In this document: positions 39,251 through 53,305 of the stretch, one piece after another
Layout: every line of letters starts with the position of its first letter
How positions within the stretch are numbered: the stretch's first letter is position 1
Program-made: the position numbers and the translations under genes
Notes under the pieces: model-generated
What the model was told of the DNA's origin: nothing
The model's input: the letters and a program-made list of their open reading frames with translations, nothing else
The model's database searches: none
Source of the DNA: Euglena gracilis
Lineage: Eukaryota > Euglenida > Euglenophyceae > Euglenales
DNA length: 64,000 bases
Assembly (NCBI GenBank): GCA_039621445.1
Contig: CP154954.1
Coordinates: 65,864,891-65,928,890, forward strand
Direction of reading: 5' to 3'

Positions 39251-41992
39251 GTTTAGCAACGCATAAAAGTTTCTACAGGGAGAATGTCGTGGTAGAAATC
39301 CGGTTTATGCATGTATTTCTGTGAGGCAAAAGATCCACGGTCGAGGTTCTCTGTCAACAAAGGAGCATTTCTGGGACCCCGTGTGCCGAATGACCTCGGG
39401 GGGGGGGGGGGGCAGTACTGGTTGGAAAGGCCACTCGTAGCATCCCGTATGAGCAAAAACCCACAGAGTCTTTCCACCCACTAACAATTTTATTTTAGGC
39501 GTTTAGTTGCCTAACCATCCCCACATTAATTTCAAAACACGATTGAGGAGTCGGCATGGGGTTGGGTGGGGACCAAGAGACGACGTATGCGGTTATCTAT
39601 TTAAAAGAAATCACAGAGTACCCGCTCAGGAGGCCAACAGCTGATTTGGTCACCCTTGAGCACTGAGGCTATTCCTCCTTTTATGAGTTGGGATTGGGTT
39701 TGCAGAGACGCAACTAATGGAGGATGGAGGGGGGAACTAAGGGATGGAGGGGGGGGGGGCATACCAACTGTGAGGTCAGAGAAGTCAGGCGGGAAACCAC
39801 CTGGACACGTAAGAGAACTGCTCAATTTTTCCGTATGCCTTCTCCCCCTCCCCCTGGGTCTTGTTTTCAGGGAGCGTTTACATCGTTGGGACATTATTTG
39901 TATTTCCTGTTCATTTTGAAGCATCACTTCCCAGTTTATTTTGTCGAAAAGATGCAAAATATTTCCGCAATGTGATTTGGCGATGTGAGGGTTTTGGCGC
40001 ATGGGAAAATTGTAAAAGAATTCAGTGGAAGTCTCCGTGGGGGGTTTTATTTTGGGTGTAAATTTTGGGGTAAGGCCTCTTTTTTGGATTTTTTCTTGAC
40101 CCACTCAAGACCTGGAAACGTCATTTTTCAAATTCCCAAAAAACACTAAAAACTTCCTTTCGTGCTTCGCGCCATGAGTTAAATTGGTAACAGTTGATAC
40201 TCACCATGATTTTTGTGGGAAGGGGATCTTTTTTTTGTATTTGTTTTGTCGACCCGGCCAAAAAAATAACCGTCTTTCTGGTCTTAAATCACTGAAAAAA
40301 ATTATTTCGGCAGTTTGCACTATATGCATTGGCAGAGAATGAAATTTTTCATGATTTTGTCATCTCATAAGTCCGCAACGACATGTTTTTTCATTCATGT
40401 TTTGTCTGAAAGTGGATTTTTTGGTATTCTTCTGTGGTTCGCTCCATCGGGGGGATTTCGGTGTCTTAATTTGGGGGGGGGGGTGATGAATGCAACCCAA
40501 AAAGAAACAATGTCGGAAAATATTTATGATTGTCTTCCGGCTGGTGCCCGCTTTTCAGACTGGGTAACCTATCAGTTCCTCAAGTGTGGTGGACGGATCT
40601 CTACCCTCCCCCCTCAAATATGACAAAGGTGTTATTTTTGGGTCGGTTGCTGGTTGGGCAAGTTGGCACCAGTGCCCAAGTGCTGGCATGACAGTTGAAT
40701 GGCAGTATGTTAGAATTCCATGTATGACTGTTGAACCGTTTGCCGTTGAACAGAGATCAAAGTAAAGCCCCTGGCCATTTGTTTGCGCAATGCCCACTCC
40801 CCCAAGAGAGCACCTTTTTGGAGGGTTCTTCTGGTTAAGTTATTGTTTGATCCCCTAAGTCAGCAATCTTGGGTGCAGGGGGGAGGGTGGAGGCAAGGAG
40901 GCGGTTTTCGGAGTGATTGAAAGTCAGGAGTTAAGGAGTTGGTGCCTGTGTTTCATTTTGTTTTTCCCCCCAATGTGTGCCTGTGTGCCTCCCCAATTGA
41001 ACCAATGGACGCGCTGAGCAACGATATGATGCTGATAACAGCCCACCTGGGAAACCGCCAGCTGTGTATGCATGCAGCCAGATTGATTTTGTCCATTGTC
41101 TGATTGTCACCACGGACCGCGCTCAGGAGGTGGGATCGATGCTCCATTTCTTTGTTTCATTTTGTCTATTTCCTTGCTGGCGTTTTCCCTCCAACATTAT
41201 ATATTTTTTTCTTTCCCCTGATGACCTTCGTTTTCACATGTGGCCCACCAAGCAGGGGATTTCTTGAGCCAAGGGGATTCTACCCCCACCAGGGAGTCCA
41301 GCAAGCCAGCACTTTTTTCCAAGGCAACAACTGCCAAACGGGCGGCTAACCTCCCCCCCCCCCAACTTTATCCACCAAAGTAAAGTTGGAGCCAATTTAG
41401 CCCGGCTGAGCCGAAATTTTTCCTTACAAAAATGATGAATTTTTGTTAATTAAAATAGTACTGGAAAAATGGATCAAAATGGTTGTTTTTTTTTAAAAAA
41501 AATGGTTTTTCTTGAGGGTTTCTTTTGTGATTTCGCCTCAAAGTTTCAGGCTGGACTCAGCTGGATTTGGGCTTTTGCCAGTTGTCGACCCCAGCTGGGT
41601 CCAGCCGCCCATCAGACTACCCCCCCCCCCCACCGCTTCCGATGGAGGGGGGTGTCCAGCCAGCACCTTTTTCCAACCCGCTGGCTGGTCCACCCCCAGG
41701 CCTTTAATCCCCTGCCACCAAACACCGACCTGCGCTGATCTGACTTCGAATCGAAGCTCGGTCTCGGTGCAAAAGGTACGGCTTCTCGATTGCGTCGTTG
41801 TTCTTGACCAATCGGCGAGAATTTCCCGCCCAGGATCACTGAACGCGACCAGCAGGCGTTCACCCCTCAAATAATTGTGTTTTACATCTTTTGCCCATTC
41901 TGGAACAGATGTGCCTTGCCCAAAGGGAAGATCTCGGGAAGGAAGCAGCTTACTCCGATCCGCTTGCCGCGGGCAGCTTGCCAAGCTGCTCG

Positions 41993-42175
<183 letters not shown>

Positions 42176-44627
42176 GGGTGAGTGGATGGGTGTTGTAGGT
42201 GCGCACATTGTTTGTGTGTGGATGTGCACTGTGTTTTGTTTTGTGTTTGCGCACATTTTGTGTTGTGTGTTGCATGTTGTTCGTGCAGGTGTTGTGTGTT
42301 GCGTGTTTTGTGTTTGTGAGTTGAGTTGAGTTGCGGGGGTTGCTACCGTGGCAAATCTCCACCCATTTTTGTTTGACGCAACATCAGACCCTGCCTGGAA
42401 ACCTATCATGAAAATGCCAGCGAAACCAGACGAGCATTTCGTCGACAAAAACTGGCAGTTTTGAAACCAAGGGCAAAATGGCACGTCATGAAACCTTGGA
42501 GACGTTGGAAATATTGAGCGGAAGCTAATCAATTTTGGAAATCGGATCAAATAAATACACCAGATCACCCTGTGCATATTACCCCCGGTCGGAGGACACC
42601 TTTTCGGTGGTTTGCCCAATTTTTTTTGGGTCCCAGCGCCGCCAACAAAAAATTGCCACAATCACCGGGCCAAAAAAAAAATTGCCAAAAATCAGCCAAA
42701 AATTTGCCAAAATGCCATTTTGGCACTTTTTGAGCAAAATTTTGTCAAAATTGCCCAAAATTTTCTGAAGGAAGTTATGGTTTTTTTGTTTTTGGGGGGT
42801 GGGGTCCCAGTTACCTCCCAACTTTTCTTTTTGGATATGGATGATCAACGAAGAGGCACTGGTCTTTGCCCGTGTGGAGCTTTGGCGTTTCAAAGAGACG
42901 AGCGCTGTAATAGAAACAGGACAATTGAGTTGGTGAGAACAATGTCATTGTTCAGCAAAACGCTTTTTGACCCCTTGTCCAACGGCCACCCCCCCCAGTC
43001 GGAGCACACCTTTTTCCCAGCGCATTTGCATCCCAGCAACCATTCCCTTCACCGTCCTGGCGGCGTTCCTCCGAATGCCGCCGTTTTCGCTTAGCTCTTG
43101 CTGGCCGCAGAGATCTGCCGGCCAGACGTCACCGTTCCCCCACCAGGGGATTTCCTGAGGGGACCCCCACCCTGGGGGAGGGGGTCCCGGTCCCGCCATC
43201 ACTTTTTCCCCCTGGGGTCAGCTGAAACCCGGGGGGGGGGGGTGAGAGTCCTTCGGAAGGCCCCTGATCCCCACCCCTGCACGGCACCTAGCGTGCCCAT
43301 ATCTGTCAGCAATGCGCTGCACACCCCCCCTGTTCCGGTGCCCCAGTGCCCCTTGGCCATCATCACCCACCACAGCTGCATTGGCTTCAGTGTGGTCTCT
43401 TCTTCAGTGAGGCCGAACATACACTTGTGCAGAGTTTCACTGGCGTTGGCGCATTGCGCTGTCAGCTGAAGTTTGCGGCCTGTCTAGGGGACAAGTCCCA
43501 GGACAATAGCAGGAATACAAATGACACTTGATGACTCTATGTGGGGAAAATTTGTGTGGATCATAGTCGATTGCTGCCTGGATCCCTGCAAGAAATGGGT
43601 GAGGACTTGCCATCCCTCCCTCTGTGCTGCACCGCCCCACTTTGCACTAAAAAACACACTGTCAAAAAAGCAGGCGGAAAGATTTAGAAATTTTTATTTG
43701 TCATTCTTGGTTAGGTATTTTGGCAGTCATTTGTCTCCAAATTCTGTCTGTCTCCAAGTCTCCCCGAACACGACCCCCGGACGGTTGCCCACCGGGAATT
43801 GTGCGTTGTCAGTTCGCAGAAATCCGAACCCCTCTCTCGAAGTGGTCACCTCAGCGCGTTATGGAGTGGGCTGCTTTTCAAGGAAGGTCCCACCCCAAAG
43901 AAAGCTGTCCGGGAAGTTATCAGCTTGGACTCATACTGGCTGGCTTTTCGGAAACCCTGGAAGCACCTATTCCAGGACGCTGTCACATGGTTTGCACTCG
44001 CTGGCATGTCGGGTGAGAATTTCTGGCGGAGAATGCCATGCCTGACAAGCTTTCCTCGCCTGACAAATTTCTTCGGCCACAATTGCAGCGTGTGACCCCT
44101 CTACGGCCTTGGAGGGTTCCTGTTTCTGCCTCTCATTTTTGCTTCATTGTCGAGATATTTTGGGAAAATTGGTTTTTTGACCAAAAAAAAACGGCCCAAA
44201 AACACCCCAAAATAGCCGATTTGGGTCGCAAAAGCGCGCCAGAACACGGGCCAGGCGTGTCGGCGGCCAAAACGGCAAATGGGGGGCGATAGAGGTCCTC
44301 CAGGGTTGCATTTGGTCTGTGTGACATTTCCGGAGGTAATATATGTCTTCTCGAGATATTTTTGAGAAATCAATTTTTTTTGTGACCGAAAATCTCACCC
44401 CAGCGAAATGGCAGAGTCGGAAGAGGGGGGGGCGGGCCAATCTACCCAGTTTGGACCCCTTCGCGGCTGAATAACTTGGGCCTGGCGGGAAGTTTGGGGT
44501 CAAACCCAGGTGATTGGGAAACTAGAAATCCAGTCGCTCGCGATTGAAAAAAAATTCGGGAACGGAGACGGGATCATGGTGATAATCCGCCGGTTCCCGA
44601 GGTGGCCCCGACCCAGGGGGGGAGGGG

Positions 44628-45025
44628 GGGTTCTACTATAAATGCCTGATAATCCCCCCACGGAGCCCAAAACCAGGGGGGAATTATCGACCGGTTTTTC
44701 ATTTGACAGATTTTCTCATGCCCGCGCATGAAAAAGTCCGCCAGCGCAACGTTGATCTTTGACCCACCTGGGGACGAGATTAACATTGATGACGGTCTGG
44801 ATGATGTGCAGGAGCATGAGGCTCCAGCTGACCGCACTGATGCTCTCGACGCTCAGCTGGCAGCTGAGCTCTTTGCTCAGCTCAACAACTTGCGTCCTCG
44901 TCGCAAGTGAGACGGCGCCAGCGGCGGTCCTTCACCTTCTCATGCTTTGTCGGCCCTCGGAATTTTTTGGGGGGGAGAATTATCGACCGGGGTTAATTAT
45001 CAGACACTTATAGTACCCCCCCCCC
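44628..45025. mobile_element. Inverted-repeat element carrying a 60-codon ORF
   Basis: The left end is a G run then CTACTATAAATGCCTGATAAT; the right end is ATTATCAGACACTTATAGTAC then a C run, its inverse with three mismatches. A direct repeat GAATTATCGACCGG (44682, 44977) lies inside each end. The centre holds the ORF at 44728. Confidence 0.65.
44728..44910 (+). CDS. 60-codon acidic ORF inside the inverted-repeat element
   Basis: ATG 44728 to TGA 44910. The peptide begins MKKSASATLIFDPPGDE, is acidic in the middle (DDGLDDVQEHE) and ends LNNLRPRRK. Open codons also precede the ATG back to an acceptor-like ttgacag at 44708. The family is unknown: it may be an exon captured by, or invaded by, the element. 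Confidence 0.4.
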   Translation: MKKSASATLIFDPPGDEINIDDGLDDVQEHEAPADRTDALDAQLAAELFAQLNNLRPRRK

Positions 45026-45994
45026 CTTTTGCCCAGGGGTAAGCTTCGCTTTTACCCATAAAGGGATAAGAGCTCAGCGACCCCCCTTCACCCCTTCCCA
45101 TTTTCCCAGTGGTGCCTATTTTTTTGGTAATAATCCGTGCACGGTGTTACGGTTGTTTGGAGGCAGACAGCCACCCACAAGGGGGTGGTTGGGTTCATCC
45201 CCCCCCCAAGTGGGAGGTTTTTCTCTATTTTGAATTCTAATAAATCTTGTTGGATCTCATCTCAGCTCTCTCATCCCATCTGACCCCCCCAAAGTGGGTC
45301 CCCCGAACCCCGTGTATTTTTGGGACGGGGATAGATCCAACCTCAGGAGAGATGAGAACCACAAAGCTGAATTGATCACGAAACCGATTGATTTGGGTCA
45401 ACAGATTAAATTAACTGGCCCCCCTTACACCAATTAACCAATCTCTGGAAAATTGGACAACATAAAAATAAATTAGCAACCTCCAAGGGACAAATTGGGA
45501 TCTTTGCCCAGATTAGGAATCACCAACCAAACAGATTTAGCTTTTTAAAACGTCAAAATTAATTGCCCCCCCTCGGCTAGTCGATTAACTGGGAGGGGAT
45601 TGTAGTCGATTACCTGACTGTTGGTTAACCAAACAACTCTGCACAAAGCGGAAACCCGCCAAATCTCGATAGTGTTGCCAAATATCTGAAGCACAAGATT
45701 TGGATGAGCCTGAAATTCTCATTGTTTCGTCGCCTCTGTCCCAATCATTGTTTGTAGGCCGCCCCGTTTTGTTGGGGTCCGGGACAAAACAGCGAAGCTG
45801 TTCGGCGCTTCACTCTGAAGGCTCCAAATCTTTCGAACCCTATTTGCCATGCTACTGGGACTTGCTTGGTTTTACCCTTCCTGTTTTGTGAGTAAAATGG
45901 AAGAACGCCGTCAGAGTGATCCAATAATGAGTTCAGGTCAGTGAATTGCCCCCCCCCCCTGTGGAACTGCACTGCGCTGGGCTGGTGGGGAGTG

Positions 45995-46600
45995 TCTAAC
46001 GAAGTTTTGAATAGTGCTGAGCTCTTAATAGAACTTGCACGCAATGGACGGACGAAAAGACTAGCATCGCAAATTCCGCATAATTTATGATTTATAACTT
46101 ACAGTAATTCTTGAAATTTATGCAAGTTCTCTAAACTTTTTTCAACTTTTTTGACCTGGAAATGGCCCAAAATCAATGGCCAAAAATGGGCGCCGAGGGG
46201 GGGGGTCGAAAAACACTCATTTTCGGCTCGAAAACAGTTTTTCCGGGTCCGGGAGGCCAAAACCATAATTTCGGCCCAAAATTTTTTTTCGATTTGCTGA
46301 CTTTTTTGACCCAAGAACGGTGCGCTGGGGAGTCGAAAAACGCTCATTTCGGCTCGAAAAAAGTTTTTCCGGGTCGGGGAGGCCAAAAAACATGGTTTTG
46401 GGCAAAAAAAAAATCGTTTTTTTTCTCTCCAAAAAAATGGCCAAAAACGGCTGAGTCAAAACAGGCCAAAATTGTGCAAAATCACCAAAAAAAAATTGGT
46501 TGGAGAATGGCCGTAACTCAGGCCAGGCGGGGAGTTGCGGGGAAATCAAAATACTGCCAGAAGGGGCATTGTAAGGGCTTCAAGTGCAAACAAGTCAAGG
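45995..46600 (-). repeat. Dispersed element, inverted copy
   Basis: Reverse-orientation copy of 3800-4300, ending with GAATAGTGCTGAGCTCTTAA (46008-46027). It contains a local direct duplication of the CGCTCATTTTCGGCTCGAAA region (about 46207 and 46338). Confidence 0.65.
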
Positions 46601-47137
46601 CAAAGGCATCATTAATTTTTTCAACTCTGGGAGAATGCAGTTGATCTTTCTTTGCAAATTGGCCAAACTCAAGCATTGCCAAAGAAGAAGGGGGGGCATT
46701 CCTATCAGTCAGAAAAGTGCTTTTTCTTCATCCCTGGCACACATTTCTTCCAAAACAATTGCATGGATAAAGAATATTTCTGAAAGGATTTTACAGAACC
46801 TATGATTTTTGAGAGGAAATATGAGAGTCTTCATCCAAAACACCCCTGCTTTGGTGGGCATAGAAATCATCCTGGGCTCATCGATGGATGCTCTTCAATA
46901 TTTTTTTGGAATGCCTGCACTTTTCCAGGGAACTCCTAATTCCCAAATATCCTTGTTTCTGTGTCGGCTTTTTTCGAACATTTTTGTTGTGGATATCGTT
47001 TGCTTGATGAACAATTTTGGATGAGCAAGTCGGTTCAAGTTTTTGTAATACGCCTGAAATTTTACTTTTTCAAATACATTTTACTTTGGGGATAGCTATC
47101 CATTCAAAGGGATGGTTATTCAACTCATTCTCTGCAG

Positions 47138-47246
47138 CAAACGTTATGATCCTCTTTCGCGATGGGGCGTGCCGCCTATATTCCGCCGTGCAGCAACTCC
47201 TTCAGTCCCAGGGGCTGCGATTCAGTGAGCCAGAGATGGAGACCAG
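47138..47246 (+). CDS. Gene 3 exon 1: candidate first exon
   Basis: The exon follows ctctgcag, with ATG at 47146. It encodes [20 protein letters not shown] then [12 protein letters not shown], ending before GT (gtgctc). It aligns with both gene 2 first exons. Confidence 0.65.
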
Positions 47247-50200
47247 GTGCTCCCATTGCTGTGGTGTCGTAGTCAGAGTATTGGGTCCAAGTAGTCCGGG
47301 TCAACCACCCCCCAGGGGGCCAATGGCGACCGGCCCTGCAGGAGCTTCGCACTGAGCCAGAAACGGGTCGTTTTGGCCGTGTCATCGTTTAGGGGGGAAG
47401 GGCACCCCCACATGACCTTGCATTGAACCCTTGCCCGAACTCACAGATCTGTCAGGTGACCATTCACAGTGACCAAGCACGACCATCAAGAGACACACAG
47501 CCTCCTATCGCTTCAGCCCTTCCATTGAAATTGACTGTGGCGGTGCCTGGCGTCGGCCCAGTTCAAGGCCACGGAGGGGCGCTTCACCATCAGCCTGGCC
47601 TATTTCTGGATCGCACTGACCGCGTTCTTCTTGGCATTCCCCAGGCTCGTTCCGCCGCTGTCCGGCAAGCGCAGCTTGTCGGGGCCCTTTGCCTTTCCCG
47701 CATCACTGCCACGGCTGAAAATAGGATCACGAGGGAAATTGGTTATGAATTGCTTTATTCTCCTTCTTTGCCAAAGCACTGACTTCGGATAAGCACCTCC
47801 CTGTTTATGACCCACGGGTCATATTTTGGTAAAATACACACCACCCTGGTATCTTTTATCCATCTATGAAAATATACTGCTAACGGATGTTCATTCTGTG
47901 TTGAAAAATGAAGTGGATTTTCTATGCCCGCAGTGTCCGCAGGAATTCAGCATTGAAATATATACCATCGGATGGAAGATTCACATTATGTCCTGTATCT
48001 CGACAAATCAGCTAAATCACCTTTTCCTCCTCCTCCATCCTACTCCTCGTTTTCTCGCATTATCATCATCGTGGTTAATTATGACAATATTACTCAGCAG
48101 AGCGTCATTCAGCACACCAGACCCCTCCCGGGGGGGGGGGGTTCGAGGGTTCAGTTCAGAAGGAGCCTGTCAGAGGGAATGCCAGTGAGATGCTCCAAGT
48201 TCGACTGGTACCACCACCCCAATTTGGTTTTCTATATCCAGAGGGTAGGTCTCACCACTATCAAAAGTGGAACTGGTTTTGTGGTTGTTTTTTTTGGGGG
48301 GGGGGAGGCGGGCATTTCCATGAAGACCTCACGTCAAAGGAATATATATAATCCCACCACAAAAAATTAAAAAGCACATCAATAAAATGTGGTAAAAATG
48401 ACCTGGAATTTCAGAGAGAACACTTCTTTTTATCCGAAAAGCCCGAAATGGTTGGAAAAGGTTTGAAAAATTTGGAAACCCCCCTTTCTGCACATTTGAT
48501 TGCCATATTTTTTTGCCTTTGGTTCATCAAGAGCTCAATTCACTGGCCCAAAAATCAAAGAGTGAAAGCTGTGTAAAAAGTTTGGTCCTAGAGGAAATTC
48601 TGGGTCTTCAGTGTGGATTTTTCTCCAAATCGATATCATTAAAACACAAAACAAACCGTGTTTGCACCTCCCCCCGAATTGATTAACAGCACATTGTAGC
48701 CATCAACAACATATTTGTGGCAATGTTGTTTGGAACAAAGTCTCATGAACACACATATTGGGGCAAACTTGATGGGGGGAGAGGAAGTTTCGAGGGAACC
48801 CAGGGCCCTAGACGGCCAATCTGAGACCTTCAAACGACATTATGGGGAGAACCCGTTGGTCTTTGAACAGTGCACTTGGTGTGATGGTTATTTGTGGATG
48901 GTCGCACCAGCAAGTAACATAAACGCGGCTGGTCGAGACCGCTGTGTGTGCCCCCTGACGCCCTCCATTTCACCCCCTTCATCATCCTTGCCGTCCTGCT
49001 TGGTGCTCTGCGAACAGAGTGTCTCAGCTCAGCAGCCCTTTTGCGGATGGAGTTGATCGATGTTCTTGGTGGGGGGGAGGTCAAAGCAGGGAGAGAAGCA
49101 AATATGCAGCGTCTCTCTGAAGGAGCGCCCTCCCAGGCTGAAGCATGGCAGTGAAGTGGAAACGCATTGCTTCCGGAATTCATATTTATCTCAACATTGT
49201 ATCTCAACACATTATCAATCATCATTGTCATCTGTTCACATGCTACCATGCTCAATCCTTGCTTTTTGTTCCCTCCAACTAAACACCCCAAATAATACCC
49301 AGTGGATTTATTATTTGGGCATCTGAAGTTTGGGTCCAGGGGCAATGCATTATTTGGGTAACTTTTTTCAACTCAAAAGAACCCAAAACACATTTTTACG
49401 TAATTTCGGAACGTTGTACATGTTTGACACTTCCCCCCCATTTGTCTTGCCTCGAATTTGTTTTGCCAGTCATCTTTGGCGAAATGTGTTTGATTTCTTT
49501 CTCTGGGGTGGGGGGGGGGCAAATTATTTGGGCAGCCAAAGTCCCAGGCCAGGGGGGTATATTATTTGGGGGTGTTTTTTGGGGGGTCACTGTTTTTTTT
49601 TTTGAAGCAGAGGGGACCCTAACCCGCAGCCATCCAGCACCTTTTCTTTCCCAGCCAGCAGCTCCCGGCCGGTCTACAAACCGAACCCCCCCCCCACTGA
49701 AGTTCAGGCCAGCCCGGAAATTCGAAGATTTTTGAAGATCAAGGTCAAAACTGACCCCCAAATACCGGCTAAAAAGCCCAAACCTGGCTGGGTTGGCATT
49801 TTTCAACCAGCATTTGCAGATGAAAACCCAAAAATCCTTGATGGCCTCCCCCCCAGGACCCCCCACTCCCTGGGAGGTCCAGCCATTTTTCCAGCCGTGG
49901 ACCCCCCCCACCCAGAGGTCTTTAAGAAAACCCCTGATCGGGAAAGGGTTTGCTGTCGGTTGACCCTACGTCTATTACCTCCTTTGTAGTACAAGCAGAC
50001 AACGGCATTTGAATCGCCCCCATTTGTTTGCTTTTGGTTCCAAGATTTTCTTTTGTTTGGATGTTTGGAAGTGATTTGCTGCTTTTTTTTTGTGGATCAA
50101 GGTTTTTAATTTAGCTGAAAAGGTGATGCCCCTGAGATGGACGTTATTTCCCCTTTTTCACTGAATTGACATTTGTCATGCAAACGTGCGTGAATTTAGC

Positions 50201-53021
50201 CAAATATGAAATTGGCTCCAAACAGTCAATCGCTGCAGTGGCTCGTGACTGGAGGCAACTGGGGCCTAGCTGACTGGACCCCCCCCACTGATGGGGATTG
50301 GGCGTGACTGGGGCGTGACTGGGGCGTGACTGGCTCGTGACTGGGCGTGACTGACTGGACCCCAATGGTTCCAACTGGGCGTCATTGGGTTCTGGGTGGT
50401 TGTAAACGCTCGGAGTGCCCCGGTCTGTTGCCGAACTTCGCCATGGTGTGCTGGACGGCGTGCTCCATTCACCTCCTCGTCGGGGAGGAGGTCGGCCTCA
50501 CGGAGAGCGACGCCCTCGCGGAGGTGTTCGCCCTCTTACAACCCAGCGATGGAACGGCCAGGCGCTGAAGCCAACGAGAAAGGCCTTTATCAGAATTATT
50601 GTGTTTGTTTGTTTGTTTGTTTGTTTGTTTGTTTGTTTTTTTGTTTGTTTGTTTGTTTGCATTTTCTTTTGTGCATTCATCAACTTAATTTCTCATTTGC
50701 TTATTATATTTATTCCTAACTTTTTCATTTTATCCATATTTTCTCCACTTACTAACTTTTTGTATTTCTTTCTTGGTTTTCTATTTTTTATTCTTGTTTT
50801 TTTTCTGTTTGTTCACTCATTCATTCATTTCTTCATTCATTCATTCATTCATTCAGGTTCATTGATTTTAAATGTAATGGCAACGTTTTCCCGGAGCAAC
50901 ACCGTAGAACCGTGAGCCATGAACAGCGATAGCGCAATGCCTCATCCACCGGTTGCCGAGGACTCTGAAGCATTCGATTCAATGCAATGCAATGCAATGC
51001 AATGCAATCCAGTTCAAGGGTGAGGCTCCACAGAGCCCGTCCGCCAGCGGGCCACAGCAACGCTGAAGAATTACCTGAATGACGAGGTGGGCCGCAAGTA
51101 CCTGTGGTGTGCAGGCCGCTCGCGCGGCTCTCGATATTGCGACGACATTGATTTCCCGATTCTTATTTGGCAGCAAATCCGCGAGAAATGAAGGTGGTTT
51201 GCATAGTTCAGGAAAATGCTGCTGACAGACGCTTGGACAAATGGCGCATTAGCGTGTTGGCCCGTTCCTCTCCATGCCCACCCCCGGCTCATTGAGCACG
51301 GGACTTTGGCCAGACTTTGGCCCCCTGTAGCTTGTTGACGGCAACGCCCCCCCAACCAAAAGTTGCCCCCGTTGCCGCTGGGTCAAAAATGAAAAGGTAT
51401 GCAAACGTGGCCCCTTCAAGACTAAGCCTCGCCCCAAGTTATGGTCCTCTAAAGGTGGTTTTTTGGCCATTTAGCCTTTCCTCGCCACAGTTACTTTTTG
51501 TGCAAAACTGGCTCTATTCAGTCCTGGCAAGTGCCCTGTTGTGTTTTTCTCGGACAAGTTCCCCACTTTCCTCCAGGTTTCCAGAAATGCAACACCAATC
51601 TCCAAATCACAGCAGATTAAATCATTGCATTTTGTTTGCTCGTCTCATCCGCCACCAATTCTTTTAATTTGTCGACTCTGCCAGCACCGGTGTTCTTGCC
51701 CCCCACCCCCTCTGGACCGCCTCGGCCTGGCCTCATGGTCTGGTCCTGAACTACCTCCACCTCGACCTGCTCATCTTCCTGCGCACCTCCTGGGTCTCCT
51801 TCGGCGTTCTGTGCGCCATGCCCCTGCCCAGCGGGGACGGCAGTGACGGACAAAGCGTGGTCGCAAAGTGCCCCAGCTCAAACGTTGACCCGTGATTTGT
51901 TTTGCACCCGACCCATTTAGGGGCCACATTACCACCCCTTGTCCAACGACCCGCCTTGTCCAACGACCCCCCCCCCCTGATCAGTAGCGACCTTTTTCCA
52001 GGTGATCTTTTTCCAGACGCTCGCGTTCTCACCTCCAGCCTTTTCTTACAACTTTCATGGCGGATTTTGCACCTTGACAACAGATTTCATTCCCAAAGGC
52101 CTGAAGCCCCCATCTGATCTCCTTCAACCTAAGTTGGATCGGACGGCAAAGTTGTACAGAAATTTCGTTTGGTGTATGACAAAAAGCACGGTTTCACCAC
52201 GATGCCCTTGCCAAAGCAGAGTTAACAGCACACACAGGAACCTATGTGTTAGTGCCTTGTTGATTGCCGCATGTTTCTCCCTTTTTTCATCATGAATCTG
52301 AGAGTTGTGTCCACATCAGGCAAAGGAAACGTTTTTCTTCACATTGGGGCGAAGCGGGAGAGAATTTTTTGACCCCAGTCCTGTTTAATGTCTGTCAGAG
52401 CGATATTTGGCCAAAATAGCGACCACCCCCACCAGTCAGTAGCGATATTTAGGGGTCGTTGGACAAGGAGGGGGAGGTACCTCCCCCCCCCCCCCGGGCT
52501 TGCACAGGCTGACAACTTGCCTGGTGCCCGTCAGAAACTGGTGGCTGGGTGCCCAAGCACCCATCCTGGTTGTCTCTTTCTAAATTGTCATTTCCCACGG
52601 CTTGTTTCTTTTTTTCCCTCACCAACAGAGCTCAATTTTGGAATTATTGGGTCTCTCAGCTCCGGCACGCGTTTGGACCCAGTGGCCCATCATGCGTGTT
52701 TCACTGGGTGCCCCATGCTCCCATGCCTGAGCCCGGTGCCCCCTCTGCCGCCCGTCCCTGTGCATGGTCACGCTGGTGTCGCCCAGTCGGGTCATGGAGG
52801 TGCTCGCCATGGCCATCGTGGTCGTGTTCTACACGACGGGCCTCAGCCATTACATGGCGCTGCAGACCGCGGGCCCAATTCCCCCAGCACGCAACTACAC
52901 AGCTGCAACCACGGAACCTGAGTGCCTTTTTAGCTTCCTGAAGCTTCGAGACTCCCTGCCCACTACCAACGCACACATGCACGCACACACGTGCACACAC
53001 ACATACGCACGCGCGCACGCA

Positions 53022-53105
<84 letters not shown>

Positions 53106-53172
53106 CCGCAACGCCCACCAACCCATACACCCACGCACACGGACCACAATACCCATCCACCCACCCACACAC

Positions 53173-53232
<60 letters not shown>

Positions 53233-53254
53233 ACACGAACACACACACACACAT

Positions 53255-53305
<51 letters not shown>

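Noticed and set aside
40483-40623. Coding-like stretch starting MNATQKETMSENIYDCLP
   Set aside because: Short, a single copy, no recognisable family, and it ends in a C-run; not enough support.
43521-44095. Candidate gene of 98-174 codons between genes 2 and 3
   Set aside because: Two overlapping frames look equally open, there is no paralogue or recognised motif, and splice signals are weak. It was not kept as a feature.
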